The position numbers were made by a program, and so were the translations under genes. Under the pieces are notes generated by a model, which was not told the origin of the DNA, did no database searches, and worked only from the letters and a program-made list of their open reading frames with translations. A stretch of DNA of 47,606 bases, from positions 17,007 to 64,612 of the forward strand of contig PEZZ01000007.1 in the NCBI GenBank assembly GCA_002773845.1, in the 5' to 3' direction. Within the stretch, counting starts at the first letter, position 1; each line of letters begins with the position of its first letter. Positions 20,957 to 30,625 of the stretch are shown piece by piece. Source of the DNA: Candidatus Buchananbacteria bacterium CG10_big_fil_rev_8_21_14_0_10_42_9 (GTDB lineage: Bacteria > Patescibacteriota > Patescibacteriia > Buchananbacterales > 21-14-0-10-42-9).

Positions 20957-21379
20957 ATGGCAACTAACTGGGAAAAATTAGCAAAGCTTGTTAAGCAGAC
21001 TGGTGATAGTGTCATTGTGGTCAACGAGCAAGGCGAGCCGCAATACGTGTTAATGGACATTAAAAAATACGAACGTTTGGTTGATATTTCCAAAGTAGTT
21101 GACGAAGCGGTTTCCAACCATGTTAAGCAGGAGGCTTTTCCACCTGAAAAAAATAATCCAGTTAATGCCGAAAAAGACGTCAGCATTGATAAAATTAAAC
21201 AACAAATTAGCACTTGGAAAAAAAATCATCCAGTTGAAAATTCTTTCGCGAAAAGTGAAAAAACGGATAAGCCATTTGATGTTTTTGCCGCACCTCAAGC
21301 CGAAGATAAATCTGCAAATATCGCTAACCGGGGCAACGCCAATGATTCGGACACTTACTATTTTGAGCCAGAGGATTAG
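20957..21379 (+). CDS. Hypothetical protein with Phd-like N-terminus
   Basis: 140-residue protein between fusA and tuf. Its first 45 residues (TNWEKLAKLVKQTGDSVIVVNEQGEPQYVLMDIKKYERL) follow the pattern of the Phd/YefM antitoxin fold: a helix, then beta strands with Gly-x-Pro and a hydrophobic-x-x-x-x-Tyr-x-x-Leu ending. The rest is low-complexity, charged and probably disordered, ending in an acidic DSDTYYFEPED. No toxin gene is adjacent. It may be a DNA-binding regulator or a conserved lineage-specific protein of unknown role. Confidence 0.75.
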   Translation: MATNWEKLAKLVKQTGDSVIVVNEQGEPQYVLMDIKKYERLVDISKVVDEAVSNHVKQEAFPPEKNNPVNAEKDVSIDKIKQQISTWKKNHPVENSFAKSEKTDKPFDVFAAPQAEDKSANIANRGNANDSDTYYFEPED

Positions 21380-21492
21380 ATTTATCTAAATTAAGGTAAA
21401 AAATAGTTAGCAATTCATTTCCATGATTTATTCACAATCGGTAAATTTTAACTAGATTTAGCGGTTTTTTTCAATTTCACTCTATTACCTTG

Positions 21493-21557
21493 ACTCCTTT
21501 AGAAATTTACTAAAATTGGTAAATTTTGCCTAAAGTAACATTTATTTCAAACGGAGT
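21493..21557. repeat. Imperfect palindrome arms upstream of the tuf promoter
   Basis: ACTCCTTTAGAAAT (21493-21506) and ATTTCAAACGGAGT (21544-21557) are complementary at 12 of 14 positions. The right arm runs into the TTGACA -35. Same family as 10575-10605. Confidence 0.55.
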
Positions 21558-21585
21558 TGACAAGTGGATAAGTTTTATATATACT
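21557..21585 (+). promoter_or_regulatory. tuf promoter
   Basis: TTGACA (21557-21562), 17 bp, TATACT (21580-21585), near-perfect consensus. A leader of about 110 bases follows, containing a CTGCC/GGCAG hairpin (about 21599-21616) with a GTTTT tail. AAGGA lies 13 bases before the ATG. Confidence 0.85.
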
Positions 21586-21701
21586 GCCGAAGTGTTTCTG
21601 CCAATAAACAGGCAGGTTTTAAAACTAAACATTAAGTAATTAAGGCGACTGGATTACAAAATCTGTGGTAAGCAGATGTCGCGCTAAGGAAAAAAATTAT
21701 T

Positions 21702-22889
<1,188 letters not shown>

Positions 22890-22900
22890 AACAATTGTGT

Positions 22901-22932
22901 TGTGTCTGGCCCTTACGGGCCAGACACTTTTA
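22901..22932 (+). terminator. tuf terminator
   Basis: GTGTCTGGCCC-TTAC-GGGCCAGACAC followed by TTTT: an 11 base-pair stem with a four-base loop, between tuf and rpsJ. Confidence 0.88.
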
Positions 22933-22938
22933 AAAGAC

Positions 22939-23283
22939 ATGGCAAAAGAAAAAAAGAAAATTGAAAACGAGGAAGGGTCGGCGCAGAGAATTAGAATCAA
23001 GATTAAAGCCTACGACCATAAGATTATTGATCAATCGACTAAGAATATCATTGACACAGTCGAACGATCGGGTGCTAAAACAATTGGTCCAGTGCCGTTG
23101 CCAACAGAAATAAAAAAGTACACGGTGATGAAGTCAACCTTTGTTCATAAAGACGCCCGCGAACAGTACGAAATGAGGGTTCATAAAAGATTATTGGACA
23201 TTGTCGAGCCAACACCAAAAACCATTGATTCTTTATCAAGTTTAAATCTTCCAGCCGGAGTCGATGTTGAAGTTAAAATGTAA
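22939..23283 (+). CDS. rpsJ: Ribosomal protein uS10
   Basis: 30S protein and NusB partner in antitermination. 114 residues: an extra charged N-terminal stretch ([15 protein letters not shown]) before the usual [51 protein letters not shown] and [11 protein letters not shown] follow. It lies between the tuf terminator and a 258-base gap before rplC, so its transcript boundaries are unusual for the S10 operon. Termination at 22932 must be incomplete, or an unrecognised promoter exists. Confidence 0.97.
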   Translation: MAKEKKKIENEEGSAQRIRIKIKAYDHKIIDQSTKNIIDTVERSGAKTIGPVPLPTEIKKYTVMKSTFVHKDAREQYEMRVHKRLLDIVEPTPKTIDSLSSLNLPAGVDVEVKM

Positions 23284-23541
23284 GCCGAATGGCTACCATT
23301 TCGCCCAAAGGCGAACCGGCCTTTGGTTGAAGCCTTTAATTAATAATCAGTCATAAAGTTATTTTGGCACAATAGAGAAAGCTACCCTTTGGCAGCATCT
23401 AGCTTCGGTAAAACCTCTATATAAACTAAAGTAACCACTTGGAGTAACACCGACCAACATACATCACGATCATAAAATAATTAACATTAAAAAAATTATT
23501 TGAGGTCTGGTGTGAGGCAATACCAGATTTTTTTAAACCGT
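23284..23541 (+). promoter_or_regulatory. 258-base leader between rpsJ and rplC with terminal hairpin
   Basis: No gene is seen. The first part has a GCGAACCGGCCTTTGG-type palindrome. The last part has TCTGGT (23506-23511) pairing with ACCAGA (23522-23527), followed by seven T. This intrinsic terminator shape ends only eight bases before the rplC start. In enterobacteria the S10 leader is an L4-controlled attenuator; a comparable role here is inference. No convincing consensus promoter was found. Confidence 0.5.
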
Positions 23542-24378
23542 ATGAAATTCATTCTTGGAAAAAAAGTTGAGATGACACAAAAATATGACGAACATGGTCA
23601 GGTCGTTCCGGTGACCAAGATTTTTGCTGGTCCAAATATTATTACCCAGGTAAAGAATTCCAACAAGGATAAGTATCAAGCGGTGCAAGTGGGTTTTGGC
23701 GCTCGGCGTAAAATGCCCAAACCACAAGTTGGCCACACTAAAAAATTAGGCAATTTTTTATATTTTCGCGAATTTAATTTGAAAAATGACGCTGATGCCG
23801 AAAAGACCAAGGCGGTAAAAGTTGGGGATACCATCACTGTGAATACGTTTGCTAAAGGTGATGTAGTGCAAGTAACTGGCGTATCCAAAGGTAAGGGTTT
23901 TCAGGGCGTAGTCAAGCGTTGGGGTTTTCATGGTTCTCCGGCAAGCCACGGACATAAAGATCAGTTACGCATGCCCGGCTCCATTGGGGCAAGTTCTGAT
24001 CCGTCGAGGGTTTTTAAAGGCAAAAAAATGCCTGGCCGCATGGGCGCGGCTCAAGTAACGGTTAAAAATTTGGAAATTATTGATATTGACCCGGAACACG
24101 ATTATTTATTTATCAAAGGTGCGGTTCCTGGGGCACGTAACGGTTTAGTCCTGATTTCCGGCAACGGCACTCTATCGATTGGGATTAAAGAAGATCAAAG
24201 TCAAGAAATGCCAGCAGAATCAAAAAAGGATGAATCCCAAGTTACCACTAGACCAGAAGAGTCCGCCAACTCTAGCGCCAAAGAATCAACCCCGGAAGAT
24301 AAAAAGGAAAATACGGACGTTAAAGTTGAGGCTAAGCCAGAAGAGAAAAAAAATGATACTGAGGAAGATAAAAAATAA
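23542..24378 (+). CDS. rplC: Ribosomal protein uL3 with acidic/basic C-terminal tail
   Basis: 50S protein near the peptidyl-transferase centre. The 278-residue product starts MKFILGKKVEMTQKYDEHG and has the RNA-contact loop GFQGVVKRWGFHGSPASHGHK followed by PGSIGASSDPSRVFKGKKMPGRMG. The conserved protein ends near residue 210 (LVLISGNGTLSIG). About 65 further residues are Lys/Glu/Ser-rich and probably disordered (SKKDESQVTTRPEE and so on). The ATG after the hairpin is chosen over an upstream in-frame start. Confidence 0.96.
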   Translation: MKFILGKKVEMTQKYDEHGQVVPVTKIFAGPNIITQVKNSNKDKYQAVQVGFGARRKMPKPQVGHTKKLGNFLYFREFNLKNDADAEKTKAVKVGDTITVNTFAKGDVVQVTGVSKGKGFQGVVKRWGFHGSPASHGHKDQLRMPGSIGASSDPSRVFKGKKMPGRMGAAQVTVKNLEIIDIDPEHDYLFIKGAVPGARNGLVLISGNGTLSIGIKEDQSQEMPAESKKDESQVTTRPEESANSSAKESTPEDKKENTDVKVEAKPEEKKNDTEEDKK

Positions 24379-24380
24379 TT

Positions 24381-25130
24381 ATGAGCCAAGTTAAAATTTA
24401 CAATCAAACGGGTGAAGAGTTAAAGGCGTTAGATTTGAACGATAAAATTTTTGGCCACCCGTTAAAAATTGAATTAATTTGGGAAGCTGTGGTGGCGCAG
24501 CTAGCTAACGCCCGGCCGGTTTTGGCTCATACCAAGGGCCGGTCAGAAGTTAGAGGCGGGGGTAAAAAACCATGGCGGCAAAAGGGCACAGGGCGCGCTC
24601 GGCACGGATCAATTCGCTCACCTATTTGGATTGGTGGTGGCGTGACTTTTGGGCCAACCAAAGATAGAAATTTTTCCAAAGCCATTAACAAAAAAGTTAA
24701 ACGCCAGGCCCTGCTCACGGCTCTTTCGGATAAAGCCAAGAACGGAAATATTGTTGTGGTGGACAGTTTGCAGTTGGAAAGCATCAAAACTAAAACTGCT
24801 AATGAAATTTTGCATAATTTAAAATTGCGCACTAAAAAAACTAAAGCCAAAAAGGTTGACAGCAAATCAAAGGCCACGGCGAAATCCACGGAGGATTCAA
24901 AACAACCAAAAGACCCGAGCGTGCTAGTAGTTTTGGATAGCGTGGACACTAATGTTATTCGATCAATGAAAAATTTACCGCGCTTAACCACAATTCAAGC
25001 TAATAGTTTAAATGTTTATGACGTGGTTAAGCACCAAAAATTGTTAGTTACGGAAAAAGCCTTGGCGGTAATTACTAAAGTTTACGGCGATACAGCGGTT
25101 GGGGAAAATAAGCCTAAAGTTAAAGCCTAA
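24381..25130 (+). CDS. rplD: Ribosomal protein uL4
   Basis: Exit-tunnel protein of the 50S subunit, 249 residues. The extended loop that reaches the tunnel is clear: RPVLAHTKGRSEVRGGGKKPWRQKGTGRARHGSIRSPIWIGGGVTFGP is present in the stretch near residues 45-92. An insertion rich in Lys and Ser (KKTKAKKVDSKSKATAKSTE, about 153-175) is unusual. It starts two bases after rplC. Confidence 0.97.
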   Translation: MSQVKIYNQTGEELKALDLNDKIFGHPLKIELIWEAVVAQLANARPVLAHTKGRSEVRGGGKKPWRQKGTGRARHGSIRSPIWIGGGVTFGPTKDRNFSKAINKKVKRQALLTALSDKAKNGNIVVVDSLQLESIKTKTANEILHNLKLRTKKTKAKKVDSKSKATAKSTEDSKQPKDPSVLVVLDSVDTNVIRSMKNLPRLTTIQANSLNVYDVVKHQKLLVTEKALAVITKVYGDTAVGENKPKVKA

Positions 25131-25133
25131 AAT

Positions 25134-25667
25134 ATGGGTTTGTTTGATAAGTTTAAAAAGAAAAAGGATAGCGATAAGCCGGAAGCCAAGACGGAAGCTT
25201 TAGCTATTAGCGGTAAGCCTAAAGCAGGGGTTAAAGATGAGGCTAACAAAGTTGAGCCAGCCAAAAAGTCTAAACCGAAAGCAGCCGAAAGTAAAAAGAC
25301 AGAAGTTAAACAAGCAGCTAAGAAAACAGAGGCCAAGCCCGCGAAAGTTAAAAAATCAGGCAACCAAAAAGATTTTGAATATTTGCCTGGCAGTAAGATT
25401 ATTATTCGTCCGGTCGTATCAGAAAAATCTGCCCATTTGGCTGATCAAAACAAATATGTCTTTGCTGTTAGTCCTAAAACCAACAAAGTCGAAATTAAAA
25501 AAGCGGTTTTAAGCATCTATGGCGTAGAGCCGTTATCAGTAAATATTGTCGCGCTTAAGGGCAAGAAAAAAGGTTTTGGGCGTATTCAAGGCAGCCGCAA
25601 AGATTGGAAAAAGGCGGTTGTGACTTTAAAAAAGGGTGATACTATTGAGGTTTACGAAGGCGTGTAA
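25134..25667 (+). CDS. rplW: Ribosomal protein uL23 with long basic N-terminal extension
   Basis: Exit-tunnel rim protein that contacts trigger factor and SRP. The core L23 domain occupies about residues 85-177 (IIRPVVSEKSAHLADQNKYV, VEIKKAVLSIYGVEP, GRIQGSRKDWKKAVVTL). It is preceded by about 80 residues dominated by Lys, Ala and Glu, with no counterpart in typical L23 of about 95 residues. The start at 25134 is the only start before the core that follows rplD closely. The extension is probably disordered. Confidence 0.95.
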   Translation: MGLFDKFKKKKDSDKPEAKTEALAISGKPKAGVKDEANKVEPAKKSKPKAAESKKTEVKQAAKKTEAKPAKVKKSGNQKDFEYLPGSKIIIRPVVSEKSAHLADQNKYVFAVSPKTNKVEIKKAVLSIYGVEPLSVNIVALKGKKKGFGRIQGSRKDWKKAVVTLKKGDTIEVYEGV

Positions 25668-25794
25668 ATAACATTTGACTAGTCGCATTTAACCAATAAC
25701 AATCAGAAACAATAAACCAATGACAAACAATATGTATCAAAAAGAAGATTTGAAAGTTGTTAGTTGTGAATTGTTAACGGTGAATTGCTAATTT
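25668..25794 (+). other. Spacer between rplW and rplB
   Basis: 127 AT-rich bases with imperfect direct repeats (GAATTGTTAAC, GAATTGCTAA). A 23-codon ORF could start at 25720, but it has no ribosome site and looks like repeat translation. A weak TTGACT/TAACAA promoter pair is possible. Confidence 0.3.
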
Positions 25795-26637
25795 ATGGCA
25801 TTAAAAAGATACAAACCAACTACCCCGGCTCGGCGCCACTCATCCGTAGTGAGTAGCGAAGATTTAACTGTGAAAAAGCCGTTAAAAAGTTTGATTAGCA
25901 ATAAGAAAAAGTTTGCCGGCCGCAATAACACTGGTAAAATCACTGTGCGTCATAGAGGCGGCGGGGCCAAGCAATTTTATCGCCAGATTGATTTTACTCG
26001 TGATAAATTAGATATACCTGCCACCGTTAAAACGATTGAATATGATCCCAACCGGAACGCGCGCATAGCTTTAATTTCATATGTTGACGGCACCAAGCGA
26101 TACATTATCGCTCCGGGGGAATTAAAAGTTGGCCAAAAAATTGTGACTTCCAAAAAGCGCACGGAAATCGCCCCGGGGAATCGCATGCCGTTGGAATTTA
26201 TTCCTCAAGGGATGCTGGTTTATAATGTTGAGCTAACGCCGGGCCGCGGCGCTAAAATTGTGCGTTCAGCCGGTTCTTGGGCCAAGCTGATGGCGATAGA
26301 AGGAAAATATGCTCATTTGCGTTTACCGTCCGGTGAGGTTCGCATGGTCCAGAAAGATTGCATGGCAACGATCGGCCAAGTTTCAAATTCTGACGCCCGC
26401 TTAGTTAGAATTGGCAAAGCTGGCCGTAAACGCCATATGGGGATACGCCCGACAGTTAGAGGAAAAGTGATGAATCCAGTTGACCATCCGCACGGCGGAG
26501 GTGAAGGCTCTAATCCGATTGGTATGAAAGCGCCCAAAACTCCTTGGGGCAAAAAAGCTTTGGGTGTTAAAACCAGAAAAGCTAACAAGTATTCTGATAA
26601 GTTAATCATTAAACGTCGTAAGCGGCGCAAGCGATAA
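25795..26637 (+). CDS. rplB: Ribosomal protein uL2
   Basis: Large-subunit core protein needed for subunit joining and peptidyl transfer. 280 residues: [18 protein letters not shown] start, [39 protein letters not shown] and the universally conserved HPHGGGEG near residue 230 with its functional His. It ends in a lysine/arginine tail. No Shine-Dalgarno sequence. Confidence 0.98.
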   Translation: MALKRYKPTTPARRHSSVVSSEDLTVKKPLKSLISNKKKFAGRNNTGKITVRHRGGGAKQFYRQIDFTRDKLDIPATVKTIEYDPNRNARIALISYVDGTKRYIIAPGELKVGQKIVTSKKRTEIAPGNRMPLEFIPQGMLVYNVELTPGRGAKIVRSAGSWAKLMAIEGKYAHLRLPSGEVRMVQKDCMATIGQVSNSDARLVRIGKAGRKRHMGIRPTVRGKVMNPVDHPHGGGEGSNPIGMKAPKTPWGKKALGVKTRKANKYSDKLIIKRRKRRKR

Positions 26638-26638
26638 T

Positions 26639-26926
26639 ATGTCAAGAAGTTTAAAAAAGGGACCCTACGTTAACCCCAAGATTTTGAAAAAGTTGGAAGG
26701 CAAAAAAGCCGGAGATAAAACAGTGATTAAAATTTGGGACCGCGGTTGCAGTATTACCCCAGAGATGATCGGCTTTACTTTTGGCGTGCATAATGGTAAA
26801 GAACATATTCCAGTAACGGTGATTGAAAATATGGTGGGGCATAAATTCGGTGAGTTTTCACCCACCCGCAAGTTTAAAGGTCATGGTGGCAAGATGGCTA
26901 AAGATCAATCAGCTGCCACCAAATAA
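26639..26926 (+). CDS. rpsS: Ribosomal protein uS19
   Basis: 30S head protein, 95 residues. [20 protein letters not shown] start, then [58 protein letters not shown], the complete S19 core. The ATG lies one base after the rplB stop. Confidence 0.98.
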   Translation: MSRSLKKGPYVNPKILKKLEGKKAGDKTVIKIWDRGCSITPEMIGFTFGVHNGKEHIPVTVIENMVGHKFGEFSPTRKFKGHGGKMAKDQSAATK

Positions 26927-26931
26927 TACAT

Positions 26932-27516
26932 ATGGCAGAAGCTAAAACTACAACTCAAGCGAAGAGGCCGGCTAAAAAGGAAGTTAAGGCAGATTTGCAA
27001 ATGACTCGGGCTCGTTTGAGTCGCTTACGCATATCACCGCGCAAGGTTAGGTTAGTAGTTGATATGGTTAGGGGACTGCCGGTTGAGCAAGCCTTGGATC
27101 AGCTTAATTTCAGTGCCAAAGCCGCAGCGCGTCCGGTGCATAAGCTAATCAAGTCGGCTGTGGCTAACGCTGAGCATAATCAAAATTTGTCAGTCGGGAA
27201 TTTATTTATTAAAACCATTACGGTTGACGACGGGCCAACGCTAAAACGTTATAAACCGCGCGCCATGGGACGGGCCACCCCAATCCGCAAGCGCACAAGC
27301 CACGTTAAGTTAATTTTGTCTGAAATTAAAGCGAGCAAAAAGACTGAGGTGAAACTATATAAATCAAAAGAACCTAAGGTGGATACAATTAAGCAAGATA
27401 CGGCTCCAAAAAAATCAGCCTTAAATACTGGCCAAACCGCAGTTAAGAGTGGCGGTATTACTAAAGCTGAGTCTAAAAAAGTTGAGGCCACCCGCCATCA
27501 AACAACGAATAAGTAA
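26932..27516 (+). CDS. rplV: Ribosomal protein uL22 with C-terminal extension
   Basis: Exit-tunnel protein, 194 residues against about 110 in most bacteria. The core runs from about residue 25 to 135 (ARLSRLRISPRKVRLVVDMVRG, AAARPVHKLIKSAVANAEHN, FIKTITVDDGPTLKRYKPRAMGRATPIRKRTSHV). The last 60 residues are a low-complexity Lys/Thr/Ser tail. A shorter charged stretch also precedes the core. Confidence 0.96.
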   Translation: MAEAKTTTQAKRPAKKEVKADLQMTRARLSRLRISPRKVRLVVDMVRGLPVEQALDQLNFSAKAAARPVHKLIKSAVANAEHNQNLSVGNLFIKTITVDDGPTLKRYKPRAMGRATPIRKRTSHVKLILSEIKASKKTEVKLYKSKEPKVDTIKQDTAPKKSALNTGQTAVKSGGITKAESKKVEATRHQTTNK

Positions 27517-27517
27517 T

Positions 27518-28219
27518 ATGGGACAAAAAGTACATCCAAGAAGTTACCGTTTAAGCACCATTTATCATTGGAGCTCAAAGTGGTTTTCCCGTGATCAATA
27601 CGCTAATTTTTTACAACAGGATTTGAAAATCAAAAAGTTTTTGCGAAATGAATTAAAAGCTGCGGCGATTGCGAATATTGAAATTGATCGTTCCGGCAAT
27701 GACATTACTGTAATTATCCATTCAGCTAAGCCCGGCGTGATTATCGGCCGCGGCGGAAAAGGCGTTGATGAAGTTAAAACTAAGTTGCAAAAGTTTTTAC
27801 CCCCTAAAACTTCATTGAATTTAAGCATTAAAGAAGTCAATAATCCTAATTTAAATGCTGAACTGGTTTGCCAAGCGATGATCGCTGACCTAGAAAAGCG
27901 TGTCCCGTTTAGGCGGGTTTTAAAACAAACCATTGCCCGAGTTGAAAAAGCCGGCGCTAAGGGAGTAAAAGTTATGGCGGCCGGACGTTTAAACGGCGTT
28001 GAAATTGCCAGGACGGAAAAATTAGTTTCTGGCAACTTACCGCTTTCCACATTACGTGCCGATATTGATTTTGCCCGCGGGGCGGCTAAAACCACTTACG
28101 GAGCGATTGGGGTTAAGGTTTGGATTTATAAAGGTGAAGTTTTTGGAGATCAGAAAGTGGAGACCGACAGCAAAAGTGACACTAAGGGTGGCAAGCGCAA
28201 ACCTTTTAAAGCTAAGTAA
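27518..28219 (+). CDS. rpsC: Ribosomal protein uS3
   Basis: mRNA-entry-site protein of the 30S subunit, 233 residues. MGQKVHPRSYRLSTIYHWSSKW start, KH-domain loop GVIIGRGGKGVDEVKTKLQ, then EVNNPNLNAELVCQAMIADLEKRVPFRRV and the C-terminal IDFARGAAKTTYGAIGVKVWIYKGE. The start is set by the family's N-terminus and by the tight spacing to rplV. Confidence 0.98.
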   Translation: MGQKVHPRSYRLSTIYHWSSKWFSRDQYANFLQQDLKIKKFLRNELKAAAIANIEIDRSGNDITVIIHSAKPGVIIGRGGKGVDEVKTKLQKFLPPKTSLNLSIKEVNNPNLNAELVCQAMIADLEKRVPFRRVLKQTIARVEKAGAKGVKVMAAGRLNGVEIARTEKLVSGNLPLSTLRADIDFARGAAKTTYGAIGVKVWIYKGEVFGDQKVETDSKSDTKGGKRKPFKAK

Positions 28220-28221
28220 AT

Positions 28222-28632
28222 ATGTTAGCGCCAAAAAAGACCAAACATAGAAAATCATTTAAGGGCCGTAAACGTTTTAGCGGATCAGCCCAAGCCGGAA
28301 CTACAGTTAGCTTTGGACGTTATGCGATTAAAAGTTTAGATAACGCTTGGATTGACTCAAGGCAAATTGAAGCCGCTCGTAAATCAATGGCCCACTATAT
28401 TAAGCGGGGCGGTAAAATTTGGATTCGTATTTTCCCCGACCGCGCTATTACTTCAAAAGGTACTCAAGCGAGTATGGGATCTGGTAAGGGCGTGCTTGAT
28501 CGTTATGTTATTGAAGTTAAGCCCGGCACGGTATTATTTGAAATGGATGGCGTTGACGCGGACAAAGCGCGTGAAGCGATGCGCCTAGCCGGCCATAAAT
28601 TGCCAGTTAGAACTAAATTTGTATCCCGTTAA
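28222..28632 (+). CDS. rplP: Ribosomal protein uL16
   Basis: 50S protein at the A-site tRNA elbow, 136 residues. MLAPKKTKHRKSFKGR start, FGRYAIKSLDNAWIDSRQIEAARKSM, then IWIRIFPDRAITSKGTQASMGSGKGVLDRYV, ending HKLPVRTKFVSR. Normal length. Confidence 0.98.
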   Translation: MLAPKKTKHRKSFKGRKRFSGSAQAGTTVSFGRYAIKSLDNAWIDSRQIEAARKSMAHYIKRGGKIWIRIFPDRAITSKGTQASMGSGKGVLDRYVIEVKPGTVLFEMDGVDADKAREAMRLAGHKLPVRTKFVSR

Positions 28633-28633
28633 T

Positions 28634-28882
28634 ATGGATTTTAAGGATTTAAAAGAATATAGTGAAAAAGATTTGCACCAGCTTTTAAACGAGCAACGCG
28701 AACGTTTGCAGCAGTTAAGATTCAAGGCTGGCCAAAGCCAAGTTACCAATATTCGCGAATTGAGACAAGTTAAAAAAACGATTGCTAAAATTTTAACTAA
28801 ATTAAAGATGAATCAAGCCGCCGCAAGCCAGAAAAGCACCCAGGCAGAAACCGAGCGTGAAACTAAGCAAGCTAAAGCATAA
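28634..28882 (+). CDS. rpmC: Ribosomal protein uL29
   Basis: Small helical 50S protein, 82 residues. MDFKDLKEYSEKDLHQLLNE, RLQQLRFKAGQSQVTNIRELRQVKKTIAKI is its two-helix core, followed by a basic Gln/Lys tail. It begins one base after rplP and without a Shine-Dalgarno sequence. Confidence 0.95.
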   Translation: MDFKDLKEYSEKDLHQLLNEQRERLQQLRFKAGQSQVTNIRELRQVKKTIAKILTKLKMNQAAASQKSTQAETERETKQAKA

Positions 28883-28884
28883 AT

Positions 28885-29142
28885 ATGAGCGACGAAAAAA
28901 AATCAATCAAAAATATACGCAAGTTAACCGGTGTAGTCGTGTCGGATAAGCAAGACAAAACTATTGTGGTTAAGGTTGACCGAACCAAAATTAATCCTAA
29001 GTACCATAAGCGATTTAAAATATCAAAAAAATATCATGTCGATGATTCCAAAAATCAATTTCATACTGGTGATGTGGTATCATTTGTGGCGGCTCGGCCA
29101 ATTAGTAAGACTAAGCGTTGGCGCGTGATTTATTCTAAATAA
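28885..29142 (+). CDS. rpsQ: Ribosomal protein uS17
   Basis: 30S OB-fold protein, 85 residues. [21 protein letters not shown], then [44 protein letters not shown]. Normal length and position between rpmC and rplN. Confidence 0.97.
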   Translation: MSDEKKSIKNIRKLTGVVVSDKQDKTIVVKVDRTKINPKYHKRFKISKKYHVDDSKNQFHTGDVVSFVAARPISKTKRWRVIYSK

Positions 29143-29144
29143 AT

Positions 29145-29516
29145 ATGATTCAAGCAGGAACCAATTTAAAAGTGGCCGATAATTCCGGCGCCAAAAAGAT
29201 TCGTTGTTTTAAAGTGTTAGGCGGAACAAAACGCCGTTATGCTTATATTGGCGATATAGTTGTGGTTTCAGTTAAGGAAGCGATGCCTCACAGCATGGTG
29301 AAAAAAGGCGAAGTCTTGCCGGCCGTGATTGTTCGCACGCGTAAAGAAATTAAGCGTCCGGATGGATCTTATGTCAGATTTGATGATAATGCCGCGGTAA
29401 TTGTTGATAAAAAAACTAAAGACCCTAAAGGTACGCGGATTTTCGGTCCAGTGGCAAGGGAGTTAAGAGGCCGGGGATTTAATAAAATAATTAGTTTAGC
29501 TCCAGAAGTTTTGTAA
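29145..29516 (+). CDS. rplN: Ribosomal protein uL14
   Basis: Intersubunit-bridge protein, 123 residues. [27 protein letters not shown] start, [41 protein letters not shown] and the final [23 protein letters not shown] are all present. Confidence 0.98.
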   Translation: MIQAGTNLKVADNSGAKKIRCFKVLGGTKRRYAYIGDIVVVSVKEAMPHSMVKKGEVLPAVIVRTRKEIKRPDGSYVRFDDNAAVIVDKKTKDPKGTRIFGPVARELRGRGFNKIISLAPEVL

Positions 29517-29517
29517 T

Positions 29518-29829
29518 ATGAAGATTAAAAAAGGCGACAAAGTAAAGGTTTTAGCCGGAAAGGACAAAGGTAAAACCGGCAAAGTGTTGCAAGTGCTACC
29601 TAAGTATAATAAAGCTTCGGTCGAAGGGGTTAATATTGCGGTTAAACATTTACGTTCGCAAAAACGCGGTGAAGCTGGCCAAAAAATTGAATATCCGGCA
29701 CCAATTCACATATCTAGCTTAGCTTTGATTTCCCCAGTATCTGGAAAAACGGTTAGAGTTGGTTATAAAAAATTGGAAAACGGAAAAATGGTACGCCGCG
29801 ATACTAAAACTAACGAAACATTTGAATAA
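29518..29829 (+). CDS. rplX: Ribosomal protein uL24
   Basis: Early-assembly 50S protein with a KOW motif, 103 residues. MKIKKGDKVKVLAGKDKGKTGKVLQVLP, then VEGVNIAVKHLRSQ and the C-terminal strands VGYKKLENGKMVRRDTKTNE. Confidence 0.97.
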   Translation: MKIKKGDKVKVLAGKDKGKTGKVLQVLPKYNKASVEGVNIAVKHLRSQKRGEAGQKIEYPAPIHISSLALISPVSGKTVRVGYKKLENGKMVRRDTKTNETFE

Positions 29830-29835
29830 TATGAA

Positions 29836-29855
29836 CCCCGTTAGAAATAACGGGG
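29836..29855 (+). repeat. CCCCGTTA-GAAA-TAACGGGG hairpin between rplX and rplE
   Basis: A perfect eight base-pair stem closed by a GNRA-type GAAA loop, with no U-run. The arms belong to the same CCCCGTTAGAA motif family found at promoters at 10575, 17487, 21493 and 37332. Confidence 0.65.
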
Positions 29856-29867
29856 GCAGATAAACAC

Positions 29868-30434
29868 ATGACTAATACTAATAAAATTTCTAACCGGGTG
29901 AAGGCCCAAGAGAAATTTAAAACTCAAGTTGCCCCGGCTTTAATGAAAGATTTGAATTTGAGCAATGCTATGTCAGTGCCGAAGATTAATAAAATTGTGC
30001 TCAATGTCGGTTTAGGCAAGGGTTTGACGGACCCTAAGTATAACGAAGTGGTTGAACAAACCTTGCTTCGGATTACCGGCCAAAAACCAATTTTTACCAA
30101 AGCCAAAAAAGCTATTTCCAATTTTAAGATTAAAGAAGGCAATATAGTCGGTGCCAAAGTCACTTTAAGAGGGCCGAGAATGTATGATTTTTTGGATAAA
30201 TTAATTAATTCAGCCTTGCCTCGGGTACGAGACTTTCGGGGTATTAGTAAAAAATTAGTCGACGAGCATGGCAATCTAAGCTTAGGGTTAAAAGAGCATA
30301 TTGCTTTTCCTGAGATTCGTTCAGATGAAGTTGAAAAAATTCATGGTATGCAAATCACTATTGATACTTCAGCCCAAACTCATAATCAAGGCGTTTCTTT
30401 ATTAGAGCATTTTGGCTTTCCATTCACCAAATAA
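29868..30434 (+). CDS. rplE: Ribosomal protein uL5
   Basis: 5S rRNA-binding protein, 188 residues. [16 protein letters not shown] near 40, [53 protein letters not shown] and the [23 protein letters not shown] end are canonical. A hairpin separates it from rplX. Confidence 0.98.
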   Translation: MTNTNKISNRVKAQEKFKTQVAPALMKDLNLSNAMSVPKINKIVLNVGLGKGLTDPKYNEVVEQTLLRITGQKPIFTKAKKAISNFKIKEGNIVGAKVTLRGPRMYDFLDKLINSALPRVRDFRGISKKLVDEHGNLSLGLKEHIAFPEIRSDEVEKIHGMQITIDTSAQTHNQGVSLLEHFGFPFTK

Positions 30435-30435
30435 T

Positions 30436-30621
30436 ATGGCAATCAAATCACAAATCGCAAAATCTAACAGACAGCAGAAATTCAGCACGCGTAAAGTGCG
30501 CCGCTGTTGGCGCTGTGGCCGTAACCGCGGTTATATGCGTGATTTTCAAATGTGCCGAATATGTTTTCGAGAATTAGCCCGGAACGGTCAAATCCCGGGA
30601 ATTAAAAAATCAAGCTGGTAA
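30436..30621 (+). CDS. rpsN: Ribosomal protein uS14, zinc-binding type
   Basis: 30S head protein, 61 residues, the short form. [20 protein letters not shown] gives the Cys-x-x-Cys ... Cys-x-x-Cys zinc site, followed by [18 protein letters not shown]. Starts at the ATG one base after the rplE stop. Confidence 0.97.
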   Translation: MAIKSQIAKSNRQQKFSTRKVRRCWRCGRNRGYMRDFQMCRICFRELARNGQIPGIKKSSW

Positions 30622-30625
30622 ATTT

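Noticed and set aside
25720-25791. 23-codon ORF between rplW and rplB
   Set aside because: No ribosome site; the sequence has internal repeats and ends in a string typical of translated intergenic repeats.
27595-28095. 166-codon minus-strand frame opposite rpsC
   Set aside because: A shadow of the conserved rpsC gene with no promoter, ribosome site or recognisable protein features.
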